A stretch of 23,673 nt of DNA, taken from an uncultured Chlamydiaceae bacterium (GTDB lineage Bacteria; Chlamydiota; Chlamydiia; Chlamydiales; Chlamydiaceae). Location of the stretch: positions 1 through 23,673 of the forward strand of contig CALGBW010000010.1 of assembly GCA_937884635.1 (NCBI GenBank). Direction: 5' to 3'. The notes beneath the pieces were generated by a model. That model saw only the letters and a program-made list of their open reading frames with translations. It was not told the DNA's origin and searched no databases. Positions 16,701 through 23,673 of the stretch are shown piece by piece. A program made the translations under genes and the position numbers. How positions within the stretch are numbered: position 1 is the first letter of the stretch; every line of letters starts with the position of its first letter.

Positions 16701-16776
16701 TCCAGATGAAGAAACGCTTTCTTTAATTCATACTGTCTTCCATGGAATTCCTAACCCCTCCCTCAACACACAGTAA
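13738..16776 (+). CDS. recC: Exodeoxyribonuclease V gamma subunit (RecC)
   Basis: 1012 aa, somewhat shorter than the E. coli protein of about 1120. RecC in the RecBCD complex splits the duplex and scans for Chi during double-strand-break repair. The start (FFSNSPECLLAKLAKDI, then RWLLLPNAEIDLWVRQAL) is the degenerate helicase-like opening of the family. The downstream features are FKDI and PYLVQTLSRIW helices, an SFIPKGYTFILGATYKQEPTP block matching the conserved 'R.ipf+vv.llGmndg.fPR' region, and a nuclease-like C-terminal part without active-site residues. Similarity is weak overall, but position directly before recB makes it firm. ATG 13738 preserves the conserved N-terminus but has no ribosome binding site. 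It forms an operon with recB across a 28-base gap. Confidence 0.88.
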   Translation: MKVTKHCLAFFSNSPECLLAKLAKDILSSQQPMSQRWLLLPNAEIDLWVRQALTKVMSHHTLMGVTSFTSSDSLIKHLFIQTHHREPNIPDHITLPLFIHATLSSSPVFAGSQEKFLSKTPSYATTKKLAYLFKNFYTFSESPQENKKEFAILFSFLKKQFTPISTLFSNILHAIKENTSKPASLHIFGYTHLPKHIVDFLSDLERFFPVYFYCLAPTQEYFGDLLSDRAIDYFSRQYVQASNREQWEHYVSTDRHHLLANLAHRSQITQNFFLDKNIPYLDAFVPYQKEGSLQAVQTSMLMLQPTISNYEKETIKLRIAPNRIREVQNVFQEVSCLIHEGVSTEEIFILSPDPDSYENLLKGTFHPHLPLYFTKHISKYGRDLKEKFVLLSALLHTQGNFYRILQLLAHPQLQTPIDKSALPYLVQTLSRIWSRLTAKYSFPLTQLIKEILQQYPFCEENGQVHHTEVWEELLPLLQKLQTILLQYAQKDSFTYHEHAEILFAFLKDIFIFSAEELTYLIHIQNTFSQQFAETICSVSYFIDFCLDTIEHVYDTNPFYNKPGPFVGSLRNLSFIPKGYTFILGATYKQEPTPLVDLIDLENASEEFVFSSPEDEENYHFLQTLISTQHALYISYPTSSHEPAQPASYLKHLQDFLPIQEECIPIKPYSPSVFVKTQLLPESQAHYYDMARSFLQKKHFLPELVSNQPAPYTPSTEVTVQDLVKVLTNPIDSFLHAHFQLPFSTPQVLVKEDHVFPSSRDIHSLWEKHALRRKTSVSPSFLSQVTEKILQAYDNEFAVWFEQQRADSLFSVFFSSRLFQEESGPKDVFLPPVSLQGETRRLHGEIGCVFPEGVYLCAITPTSPVKCGEKKDSYPSSLTELGYYLEANISLAMLQYTHVLNDTSTIRKLLRLDSWQNLSPNFSNPEEYLRNVFALHDKILSKPTPLLSIEAWKEPEEMMIKQMHDYQNQEDPKKKTFWQFFHREMEDFTPDEETLSLIHTVFHGIPNPSLNTQ

Positions 16777-16804
16777 GACCCAAAGTCTTAAATAGGATTA
16801 AGTT

Positions 16805-19800
16805 ATGCATTCATTCGACGTCTTTGATCCAAAATTCTCCATTCAAGGGAAATATTTCTTAGAAGCCTCCGCTGGGACGGGAAAAACGTTTTCTATAGAA
16901 CATATTATTCTCCGAGCCCTCCTAACAAATGACCAGCTTAAAACAGAACACATTCTTGCTGTGACATTCACCAACGCTGCAACGAATGAGTTAAAATTAC
17001 GGATCACAAAAACCCTACAAGCCATGCAAGAAAAGCTGGCTCAAGCTGTAAATCAAGAAACTCCAGACCTCCCCCCCTATCTCGAACCTCCTTATAATGT
17101 AAAGCAGCTGTACATGAACGTACGAAATGCACTTGCCACTATAAATCGCATGTCGATTTTTACGATTCATGGGTTTTGTAATTATGTTTTGCAGCAATTC
17201 TCGTTAAAGACAGAGATCTTAACACAAAATCCTGCTTTAACAACTGCGCAATCAGCTCTACACCACATTCGTACATATATTGCAAAAAATCATTGGCAAG
17301 ACGTTCTCTTCCCAGAACAATTTATATTTTTAACAGCGAAGCATGCTTTCTCAACAACATTCTCAGAACATGTTGTAGAACTGCTATTTCGTCGTTATCC
17401 CACAGAACCTACAACAATACTCCCCTCTCTTCAGGAAACCTGGGACTCTCTTTGTCATTGGCATACAACCCTAAAAGAATCACTACAAACCATTCCTCAA
17501 GAAGCATTCTTAGAACAACTACTAGCTTTTCGAGAGAAATGCAAAAAAATACCCACCTTCGCGACAGATAAAGAACTGGAGGAATTTGTAACGCTTTTGT
17601 ACGCATCATCACCCTCCCCCGCTCTACTTTCTTTCCTTTCCATTGCTAAGACATTCTCTACTGAAAATAGAAAAAAACGCATTAAGGGAGAGGTGTCTTA
17701 CCCTGCCTTTGACTTGCTATCAACTACCCCTTGGCAACAACAAACTTTAGATTTTTGTGATACAGAAAAAATAACTGATACCTTGCTTTACAGTTTACGA
17801 GAGTATCTGAAACAACACCATTCTTGGTGGTTATCACCAGATGAAAGCATTATCACACTCGAACAACTCCTTTCTTCCCCAGTAGGCAAGAATATCATCC
17901 ATACACTACGTGAACAATTTCGCCTCGTTCTCATTGATGAATTTCAAGATACAGATAAGAGACAGTGGTCTATCTTCTCTTCTTTATTTGCGGCCCCTGA
18001 ATACACAGGCTCTCTTTTTCTGATAGGAGATCCAAAACAATCTATCTATGAATGGCGTAATGCAGATTTATTAACGTATTTGCGGGCTCGTTCATGTTTT
18101 ACTGAGGATCAACAACTACAGCTCACGCAGAATTACCGTTCTTCTGAGCGTTTAATGCAAAGCATCAACGCATTTTTTAGCTCCTACTCTCCCTTTTTAA
18201 ACATAGAGGGTATGGATCCCATTACCTACCATGCGTTGGCCCCTCAATCCACCATAGAAGGTAATTACTCTTTCTATGCTCCCATGCACTTTTTCACCTA
18301 TCAGCAGCCACAAGATCTCATGCAGTGGATCAACCACACAGCGATATCTTTGCATAAGGAAAATGGTATTTCTTTTGGTGAGATGGCAATCCTCGTCTCT
18401 AATACGAAACAGGCCCAAGAGCTAATGATACACAGCGAGCTCCCTGTCTCCTTTTCCAAAACACTAGCTGTTTTTGATCAGTCAGAAGCGTATTTCCTTG
18501 TACAACTACTCTTAGAAGCTCTGCTTACACCAGACCAGTATCACAAAATACAACGAGTGCTATTAAGCAGTTTGTTTGGGCTTTCTTTGCATGAGGTAAC
18601 GGAAAAAAAACCATACTATTCTGCTTTATTCTTTTCCCTTCACCATTACCTGTCACAGCACGGTTTATTGTCTACCTTCTACCATTTGATGCAATCTTGG
18701 GGAGAGAAGCTTTTAGAATTACCTCACGGAGATTTTCTTTTTCAAAAAATTGAATATCTTTGCATGCACTTAGATAATAAAGCCTGCCGTCCCTATGACA
18801 AGCTATTTTTCCTTCATTATCTAGCAGAAACAGGCGCCCAAGAAGAACACTTCTCTTCCGCATCAGATGATCCAGACACATTAAAAATTACTACTATTCA
18901 TGCTTCCAAAGGATTAGAGTACGAGGTCATATTTTGTCCTGGGTTAGATAGATCGCGCTTAAGGTTTCCTAAGTCCAATTCAGAAATCCTACGAGAAACC
19001 TATGTAGCCTGCACCCGAGCTAAAAAATATATATTTATCCCTGTTCGAGAACGATATTCCTCTGCTTCTGCCATAACTAAACACTTTTACTTCACAAACC
19101 CTTCTCTATCTCCCTCAGAAAAGGCTAACCCAATCCCCGCTATTCAAGATCTTGTTGAACAACGCCCTGATTTATACTCCTTCTCTGATACACCACCAAC
19201 CTCGCCAGTATCATTAGACCCGTTACTGCAGCAACCTCTTTCCTTTTCCATTACTCCCACTCCTGTACGACCAATTTTTTCTTTTTCCTCTATCAAACAC
19301 CTATTAAACCCTGAAATTTGGGAAGAATCCCCAGGAAAACCTGCTGACAATGACATTCCGTGCGGTCAGGAAACTGGTATCATCATACATAAAATCTTAG
19401 AGTATATAGCCCCTCAGTTCTCTATATCTATGGATCAAATTCTTACTAAGGTAACAACTCTAACAAGATCCACGCATCTGGAAGGATATGAGCAACAGAT
19501 CGCGGAGATGCTGTCTCGGGCTTTTTCCGTACCTCTTACCTTTGCAGCCGACACCTTTGCTTTAAAAGACGTATCGCCATCACGAATCTTTTCAGAAGAA
19601 AAATTTCTTTTATTAGACGGGGAGCAACTATGGCAGGGAGTGATCGACCTATTTCTCGAACATAATCATCGTTATTACATCATCGACTGGAAAACCTCCT
19701 TTCTGGGCAGCTCTCCTGAGGCCTATACGCAAACGCGCATGCAACACTACGTGGAACAACAGCACTCAGATTACCAAGCGAGTATTTATTTACAGGCAGC

Positions 19801-19942
19801 ACAAAACTTCCTAAAACAATTCTCGCTGTCAGCACCTGTAGAAATGGGTTTTGTATTTATTCGGGGTTTAGGCGAGCACTCTGGCTTTCTTCCTATTCAT
19901 CCCAAAGCAGACCAAAAATATCCGGTCGGTCATTTGGATTGA
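16805..19942 (+). CDS. recB: Exodeoxyribonuclease V beta subunit (RecB helicase-nuclease)
   Basis: 1045 aa (E. coli about 1180). The superfamily-1 helicase motifs appear in order: Walker A ASAGTGKT (21-28), TFTNAATNELK, LVLIDEFQDTDKRQW, GDPKQSIYEWRNAD, QNYRSS, TIHASKGLEYEVIF and YVACTRAKKYIFIP. The C-terminal nuclease domain has GIIIHKILE (His), GVIDLF (Asp), YYIIDWKTS (Asp, Lys) and QASIYLQA, matching the catalytic set of E. coli RecB (H956, D1067, D1080, K1082). It unwinds and degrades broken ends and loads RecA with RecC and RecD; recD is not in the window. GGAT seven bases before ATG 16805 is the ribosome binding site. Its last 50 bases overlap mreC, which is read from the other strand. 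Confidence 0.95.
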   Translation: MHSFDVFDPKFSIQGKYFLEASAGTGKTFSIEHIILRALLTNDQLKTEHILAVTFTNAATNELKLRITKTLQAMQEKLAQAVNQETPDLPPYLEPPYNVKQLYMNVRNALATINRMSIFTIHGFCNYVLQQFSLKTEILTQNPALTTAQSALHHIRTYIAKNHWQDVLFPEQFIFLTAKHAFSTTFSEHVVELLFRRYPTEPTTILPSLQETWDSLCHWHTTLKESLQTIPQEAFLEQLLAFREKCKKIPTFATDKELEEFVTLLYASSPSPALLSFLSIAKTFSTENRKKRIKGEVSYPAFDLLSTTPWQQQTLDFCDTEKITDTLLYSLREYLKQHHSWWLSPDESIITLEQLLSSPVGKNIIHTLREQFRLVLIDEFQDTDKRQWSIFSSLFAAPEYTGSLFLIGDPKQSIYEWRNADLLTYLRARSCFTEDQQLQLTQNYRSSERLMQSINAFFSSYSPFLNIEGMDPITYHALAPQSTIEGNYSFYAPMHFFTYQQPQDLMQWINHTAISLHKENGISFGEMAILVSNTKQAQELMIHSELPVSFSKTLAVFDQSEAYFLVQLLLEALLTPDQYHKIQRVLLSSLFGLSLHEVTEKKPYYSALFFSLHHYLSQHGLLSTFYHLMQSWGEKLLELPHGDFLFQKIEYLCMHLDNKACRPYDKLFFLHYLAETGAQEEHFSSASDDPDTLKITTIHASKGLEYEVIFCPGLDRSRLRFPKSNSEILRETYVACTRAKKYIFIPVRERYSSASAITKHFYFTNPSLSPSEKANPIPAIQDLVEQRPDLYSFSDTPPTSPVSLDPLLQQPLSFSITPTPVRPIFSFSSIKHLLNPEIWEESPGKPADNDIPCGQETGIIIHKILEYIAPQFSISMDQILTKVTTLTRSTHLEGYEQQIAEMLSRAFSVPLTFAADTFALKDVSPSRIFSEEKFLLLDGEQLWQGVIDLFLEHNHRYYIIDWKTSFLGSSPEAYTQTRMQHYVEQQHSDYQASIYLQAAQNFLKQFSLSAPVEMGFVFIRGLGEHSGFLPIHPKADQKYPVGHLD

Positions 19943-20897
19943 ATTCCATAGGAGGGAGAATCAAGAAAGCTACTTGGGATTCATCACAGAGAAAAGATTG
20001 TGCCTCTAATTTAAATGCACAGGCTCCTTCAGGAGGTAGTTCCACCTTCGTTACCTCTGCAACTAACAAACCAGGAGGGAACACACCGTCTAAACCTGTG
20101 GTTACAAGAATATCACCAGGACGCAAGGTTTTTCCTTTCACAAGAGAGAACCCCTCTCCATATAGGGTTAAAGCATTTGGTTTCCACAAAGGCCCCCCTC
20201 TACCGGACAAGACACCCCGTGATAAAAAAGCATTCTTCTCATCAACCTGTATACAGAAAAACAACTCTTGCAACTGAGATAAAGCTGTTTGCTTCTCTTG
20301 TAAGTAAGAGTTAGAAAGAGCATCAATTTTTGTTACTAATGAACGAATTTGTTCTTTTGCTAACCAAGCATGCACACCGCCACGCACCCCTACAACAGAA
20401 GGGCTCATACCAATATCTGTAATAAGACGAATACGGGATTGATTTTCCCCTACGTAATCGATTAAACCAATTAAAAATTTCCCTTGTAAAACAGGAGAGT
20501 TTTTTCTAATTCCTTGGTTTTTTCCTACGTTTACCCAACAAGAGCTTCCCCAGTAAGCAGGATCTCGGTAAATAACCCTACCGATGGTCAGCTTTTGAAA
20601 ATACGGAGATAACAACTGAGAGAAAAGAGGTGGTGTGTGATGTATCGCTTCATAAGCCTTCACTTGTTCTTCTAAAACAGCAACTCGTTCACGAAGCGAT
20701 AAAATTTCTGTATGATCCTGTTCTCTGTTATCAAAGCGCCCCTTAGGAAGGACTAAAAACCGAGAATGGACGCTTACAAAAAACTTTTGTATAGCTGTGG
20801 ATGTGGCTTTCGGCATGCTCCAACACAATACAATACAGCCAAAAACCACAAGATATGTGTAAATCTGCGATCTTTTTCGGGATCTAAGATAACTCAT
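19893..20897 (-). CDS. mreC: Cell-shape/division protein MreC
   Basis: A 334-aa bitopic membrane protein. A basic N-terminus (SYLRSRKRSQ) precedes one membrane segment (about residues 12-29), then a coiled coil (ILSLRERVAVLEEQVKAYEA, about 65-85). The periplasmic twin beta-barrel follows, with VIYRDPAYWGSSCWVNVGKNQGI, LIGLIDYVGENQSRIRLITD and RPGDILVTTGLDGVFPPGLLVAEV, all typical of MreC. MreC links MreB filaments to the peptidoglycan synthases. In chlamydiae, which lack FtsZ, the Mre system runs septal division. ATG 20897 lies inside the end of tyrB (14-base overlap), so translation is probably coupled; no separate ribosome binding site is seen. The 3' end overlaps recB antisense by 50 bases. 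It is the CT638 counterpart. Confidence 0.9.
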   Translation of the reverse strand: MSYLRSRKRSQIYTYLVVFGCIVLCWSMPKATSTAIQKFFVSVHSRFLVLPKGRFDNREQDHTEILSLRERVAVLEEQVKAYEAIHHTPPLFSQLLSPYFQKLTIGRVIYRDPAYWGSSCWVNVGKNQGIRKNSPVLQGKFLIGLIDYVGENQSRIRLITDIGMSPSVVGVRGGVHAWLAKEQIRSLVTKIDALSNSYLQEKQTALSQLQELFFCIQVDEKNAFLSRGVLSGRGGPLWKPNALTLYGEGFSLVKGKTLRPGDILVTTGLDGVFPPGLLVAEVTKVELPPEGACAFKLEAQSFLCDESQVAFLILPPMEFNPNDRPDIFGLLWDE

Positions 20898-22074
20898 AAG
20901 CTTTTACAAAACTTTCTGCGATATACTCTATATTCTTCTCAGTGATACCATTTAGATTAAAACGGCCCCCCGCAGTTGTATACACACCCAAGGAGTCTTT
21001 TAAAAATTCTACTTGTTGTTCTGAAAAACCTGGATAACCGAAAAAGCCTTTTTGTGTACTGATAAAATCAAAGGTATGCCCTGCAAACCCCCGCATCGTT
21101 TGTACAAACTTCATACGTAAAGAATGTAACTTCTCACGAATAGCGCCTAACTCCGTTGACCACTCCTCTTTCAGATAAGGATTCCCTAAAATCGTTGCAA
21201 CAACAAGAGCCCCTGTACGTGGAGGGGATGAGTATTCGCCTCTAATTTTCTCTTCTAAAAAACTTATGATAGCGGACCGTTCTTTTTGAGAAGAACTATA
21301 AACAGAAAAATAGCCAACTCGAGATCCATACAATGAAAAGTTCTTACTTGCACAAGCTGCAACAAAAATTGTTAACCCTTCTTGAATACAAATATGGATG
21401 GGCTGCTTGTCTATGTCTATCCCGTTTCCAAACCCCAAATACGCAGCATCAAAACAAGGGATGAGCTCTTTTTCTACCATCACCCTAGCAAGCTCTCGCC
21501 ACATTGCTTCGGAAAGATCTACACCCGTGGGGTTATGACAACAACACTGTAGTAATACTAAGGACTGTCTAGGAGCCCCTTTTATAGTTTCAATGAGTTT
21601 GTCAAAATCGATATTTTTCGTTTTAGCATTATAGTAGGAATAACGCAGGACTTGTAAACCTTGCTGAGAAAAAATCCTTACATGGTTCCCCCATGTTTGC
21701 TCTGGGATATAAACAACCCCTGATAATTCTGTCGCTGCAAATAACAACGCGCTCAAATGTAACGCTCCAGTTCCACCTAACGCTTGTACTCCACCTACAT
21801 TTGGTAGATGCTCCTCATTGAAGATCAATCTACCCATCTCTTCTATAAAGTTACGATCCCCCCGTATTGGGAGATAACTTTTATTTTGTTCATCTTCAAG
21901 CATAATTGCTTGGGCTTTCTTGACGCAGGATAACCCACCATACTTCTTACTGTGGTGCGTATATGTTCCTATAATTAGATTTATTTTATTTGGACGTTCA
22001 TCTTCTAAAAAAGATTGCTGTAATCCTAGAATAGCGTCAGGGGAAAAGCTCGGTACATTGTCAAACAAACCCAT
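20884..22074 (-). CDS. tyrB: Aromatic/aspartate aminotransferase (fold type I, TyrB/AspC-like)
   Basis: A 396-aa PLP enzyme of aminotransferase class I. Visible motifs are ALGGTGALHLSA (cofactor phosphate), EQTWGNH, the HNPTG asparagine (N181), FDAAYLGF (D209, Y212), SKNFSLYGSRVG with the Schiff-base lysine K244, and the C-terminal GRFNLNGI with the carboxylate-binding Arg. It should move amino groups between aspartate or aromatic amino acids and 2-oxoglutarate. C. trachomatis TyrB is CT637. I chose ATG 22074 (MGLFDNVPSF) because AAGGAT lies nine bases upstream and family members begin this way. The frame is open to GTG 22131, and an ATG at 22101 is also possible. An inverted repeat TGGATC/GATCCA (22093-22108) lies just upstream. 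It is followed by overlapping mreC. Confidence 0.92.
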   Translation of the reverse strand: MGLFDNVPSFSPDAILGLQQSFLEDERPNKINLIIGTYTHHSKKYGGLSCVKKAQAIMLEDEQNKSYLPIRGDRNFIEEMGRLIFNEEHLPNVGGVQALGGTGALHLSALLFAATELSGVVYIPEQTWGNHVRIFSQQGLQVLRYSYYNAKTKNIDFDKLIETIKGAPRQSLVLLQCCCHNPTGVDLSEAMWRELARVMVEKELIPCFDAAYLGFGNGIDIDKQPIHICIQEGLTIFVAACASKNFSLYGSRVGYFSVYSSSQKERSAIISFLEEKIRGEYSSPPRTGALVVATILGNPYLKEEWSTELGAIREKLHSLRMKFVQTMRGFAGHTFDFISTQKGFFGYPGFSEQQVEFLKDSLGVYTTAGGRFNLNGITEKNIEYIAESFVKAYELS

Positions 22075-22346
22075 AAAAACCATATCCTTCAATGGATCCA
22101 TTGATCCAGAGAAGACTATTGTAACAGTCACCTAGAAAATGAAGCTAGCTGATCTATGATTTTTGACATACTCTCACAACTAAACTCATGAAATTTCTAA
22201 ACGTACACGCGGAATCCCTAAGCAGTTCGTCTAAAGGACTTGCTTCAAGTTTTTATGTTTGTAAGAAAATGATACAGAAAAAGGGCGCTTTACAAACCCT
22301 GAAAGAAAAAGGTTTCTTTATCTTAAAAAGAAAACCCCAGAAGAAA

Positions 22347-22419
22347 TGGAGCATAGCGGGGTCGAACCGCTGACCTCAACAATGCCATTGTTGCGCTCTA
22401 CCAACTGAGCTAATACCCC
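22347..22419 (-). tRNA. tRNA-Ala, anticodon GGC
   Basis: 73 bases folding as a standard cloverleaf on the minus strand: acceptor GGGGTAT/ATGCTCC, D arm GCTC AGTTGGTA GAGC, anticodon stem CAACA/TGTTG with loop ATGGCAT (anticodon GGC, reading GCC), five-base variable loop AGGTC, T arm AGCGG TTCGACC CCGCT, and discriminator A. CCA is not encoded and must be added by the CCA-adding enzyme. A small inverted repeat (GTAAC/GTTAC, 22436-22448) lies in its upstream region, but no clear promoter can be named. Confidence 0.96.
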
Positions 22420-22496
22420 AAAAGAAACACAGAAGGTAACATAGTTACTGTTTAGACGCAAGCTCTAGCGTTGAGAGCCATAAAGAGTAAAGGTCC

Positions 22497-22972
22497 CTAT
22501 TTTTTAGATTGCGATTTGTGTACTTGACTAGATTTGTTGTTTTTAGACTCTTCTACGGGATACTGATACTCCATAGTCTCCATATTAAAACTACTATCCA
22601 AATACAAATTTCCATAACTTAATAAATGAAAAGTGTTTCCACCTAAATTGCTGCGATTATTTGAAGAAGAATTACCTGGTTCTGCTATACGAATTTGCAG
22701 GACACCAGGCTGATCTGACATGATAACAACTACCGATTCAGGAGAAGGCGGAATGGTTCTAATTATCTGTGCTTTACATACAATGTCTCCATTTCCCTAA
22801 TGAGACCTGTAAGCTAGTTCTATATAATTACTCGTTTGCACGACTGAAGAAAAATAGCCCGCGCTAACTTATGTATACGAACACCCTATGGTTGCTGATT
22901 TGGCATCCCTCCAAGCTTAAAATGCTCTACTACAGCCATAGATAACTTAAACAATGAGCGGACTACACTCAA
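22497..22972 (-). pseudogene. Decayed tandem copy of the adjacent unknown protein
   Basis: The best-preserved part is a 74-codon frame (22497-22721) whose GVLQIRI, FHLLSYGNLYLDSSFNM and MDF/MEYQYPV-like segments align with GVLQIRF, FWLLSYGNLHMNNDMTM and MDFSYPV of the gene at 23076. The likeness goes on upstream of its ATG (DIVCKAQII against EVVCGMRII) to an in-frame TAG at 22797-22799. An N-terminal piece starting with TTG 22972 (LSVVRSLFKLSMA) matches LSLIRSLFSFSTA of the neighbour and ends at TAG 22886-22888. The region between has stops in every frame. This is a full-length ancestor broken by stops, not a short gene. The 74-codon remnant could still be translated. Confidence 0.7.
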
Positions 22973-23075
22973 ACGCCTCTCTCCCTTTTCAGGTAATAGG
23001 AATTGTAGACAACAATATATTCAAAAAATCCCTTCTTCATCCTTTAAAGTTACGCGACAACCAAAGACATCCTAT

Positions 23076-23673
23076 TTATCTTTTCCTTTTTTTCTTTTGT
23101 GTCTTAAGTTTACGTGCTTTAGATGGAGGGACCCATCCCCCAGGTGTTCCAGATAGTTTAGGTTTCTCTTGAACAGGTTCTGGTGGTGGTGTAGGAGGTT
23201 TAGGTGGTGGTGGTTGTAAAATATGGTTTTTACGAACGACTGGCTCTGATGGCCCTACGGGATAAGAGAAATCCATAATCGACATGGTCATATCATTGTT
23301 CATATGGAGATTTCCATAACTCAAGAGCCAGAAGGGCCCTTTTCTCTCTGGATTGTTATGATGGTCTGGTGAAGAACTACTTGCAGGGCCTAAAAAGCGT
23401 ATCTGAAGCACGCCCTGTTGGGGTGAGTTCATGATAATAGTAGGCTCTTTAGAAGAACCTTTAATAATACGCATCCCACACACAACCTCACTTTCCATCT
23501 CTATGGTATCTGGAACAAGTGGGGTAGATAAAATCGGCCCTGCCACATTCTCTACCTGCTGTGCTATCGCCACCTGTTGTTGTTGTTCTTGTTCCTTTTT
23601 TGAATTATAAATTCCAAAGAAAGCTGTAGAAAAGCTAAAGAGTGAGCGTATTAAGCTCAAATTGTACCCCCCC
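23076..23673 (-). CDS. Unknown chlamydial protein, 5'-partial, proline-rich and basic C-terminus
   Basis: I do not recognise the family. At least 198 codons are open, from the window edge to the stop at 23076. From the N-terminus they show a mildly hydrophobic helix (LIRSLFSFSTAFFGIY), a Gln/Glu-rich coil (KKEQEQQQQVAIAQQ) and a compact beta-like core with GVLQIRF and LLSYGNLHM. These are followed by a proline-rich linker (PPPPKPPTPPPEP) and a Lys/Arg tail (KTQKKKRKR). A TTG at 23660 could start it, but the frame stays open through TAC, AAT and the poly-G run to the edge, so the true start is likely outside. Proline-rich plus basic tails occur in secreted effectors, but that is a guess. It has a decayed sister copy next to it. 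Confidence 0.6.
   Translation of the reverse strand, partial: GGYNLSLIRSLFSFSTAFFGIYNSKKEQEQQQQVAIAQQVENVAGPILSTPLVPDTIEMESEVVCGMRIIKGSSKEPTIIMNSPQQGVLQIRFLGPASSSSPDHHNNPERKGPFWLLSYGNLHMNNDMTMSIMDFSYPVGPSEPVVRKNHILQPPPPKPPTPPPEPVQEKPKLSGTPGGWVPPSKARKLKTQKKKRKR
23667..23673 (-). repeat. Homopolymeric G tract (7 or more) at the 5' end of the last gene
   Basis: The window ends in seven C, which is seven G on the coding strand, ten bases before... the possible TTG start region of the gene (six bases, TACAAT, lie between). The tract may be longer, because the window stops inside it. Poly-G or poly-C tracts at gene starts in several Chlamydia lineages slip during replication and switch genes on and off. 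Confidence 0.6.

Noticed and set aside
19939..20277. 112-codon plus-strand frame after recB
   Set aside because: It is antisense to mreC and starts at TTG within the end of recB. MreC motifs on the other strand are clear.
22093..22108. TGGATC/GATCCA inverted repeat before tyrB as an operator
   Set aside because: It includes two GGATC-type restriction-like words and lies inside the alternative 5' extension of the tyrB frame. Nothing else supports a regulatory role.
22188..22373. 61-codon plus-strand frame between tyrB and the tRNA
   Set aside because: It runs into the tRNA-Ala gene and has no ribosome binding site or family likeness; the region reads as ordinary spacer.
1..23673. CRISPR arrays, insertion sequences or defence islands
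   Set aside because: There are no regularly spaced repeats, no transposase or integrase frames and no nuclease/ATPase pairs other than RecBC. The mobilization gene is the only mobile-element protein seen.

Overview
The window looks like a contig from a Chlamydia genome. About 22.8 kb of its 23.7 kb carries a classic chlamydial gene set: a DUF582 effector, CT622-like and CT623-like proteins, MurJ, endonuclease IV, TrhO/YceA, S4, an LplT/YgeD-type MFS protein, RecC, RecB, MreC, an aromatic aminotransferase and tRNA-Ala(GGC). As I remember it, the order yceA, then ygeD/recC/recB/mreC/tyrB is that of C. pneumoniae and its relatives, whereas C. trachomatis separates these blocks. That points to the 'Chlamydophila' side of the genus. 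I cannot name the species from sequence alone.

Positions 1 to about 860-880 do not look chlamydial. They hold the tail of one short gene and a complete mobilization-type gene (DUF5712/BtgB-like, with a relaxase-like HxH motif) of the kind found on Bacteroidales mobilizable elements. This block abuts the first codon of the DUF582 gene with no recognisable chlamydial promoter or ribosome binding site between them. It is either a chimeric assembly or a mobile-element insertion, and read mapping across 840-900 decides which.

Positions 880-6640 hold three genes for proteins known or suspected to meet the host. The DUF582 gene (+) converges on a CT622/76-kDa-type secreted protein (-) and a CT623-type outer-membrane beta-barrel candidate (-), and good hairpin terminators separate them. 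Positions 6932-11956 hold murJ (-), nfo (+), trhO (-) and rpsD (+). Positions 12120-22074 hold ygeD (-), divergent from the recC-recB operon (+) with abutting start codons. The mreC and tyrB genes (-) overlap and are probably co-transcribed; mreC also overlaps the 3' end of recB on the opposite strand.

Positions 22347-23673 are the lineage-specific end. tRNA-Ala(GGC) is followed by two tandem copies of a gene family I do not recognise. The copy near the tRNA is decayed. The copy at the edge reads in frame into a run of at least seven G that ends the window, which is the pattern of a phase-variable chlamydial gene. These two ends, the mobilization block and the poly-G paralog pair, are the parts most worth following up.
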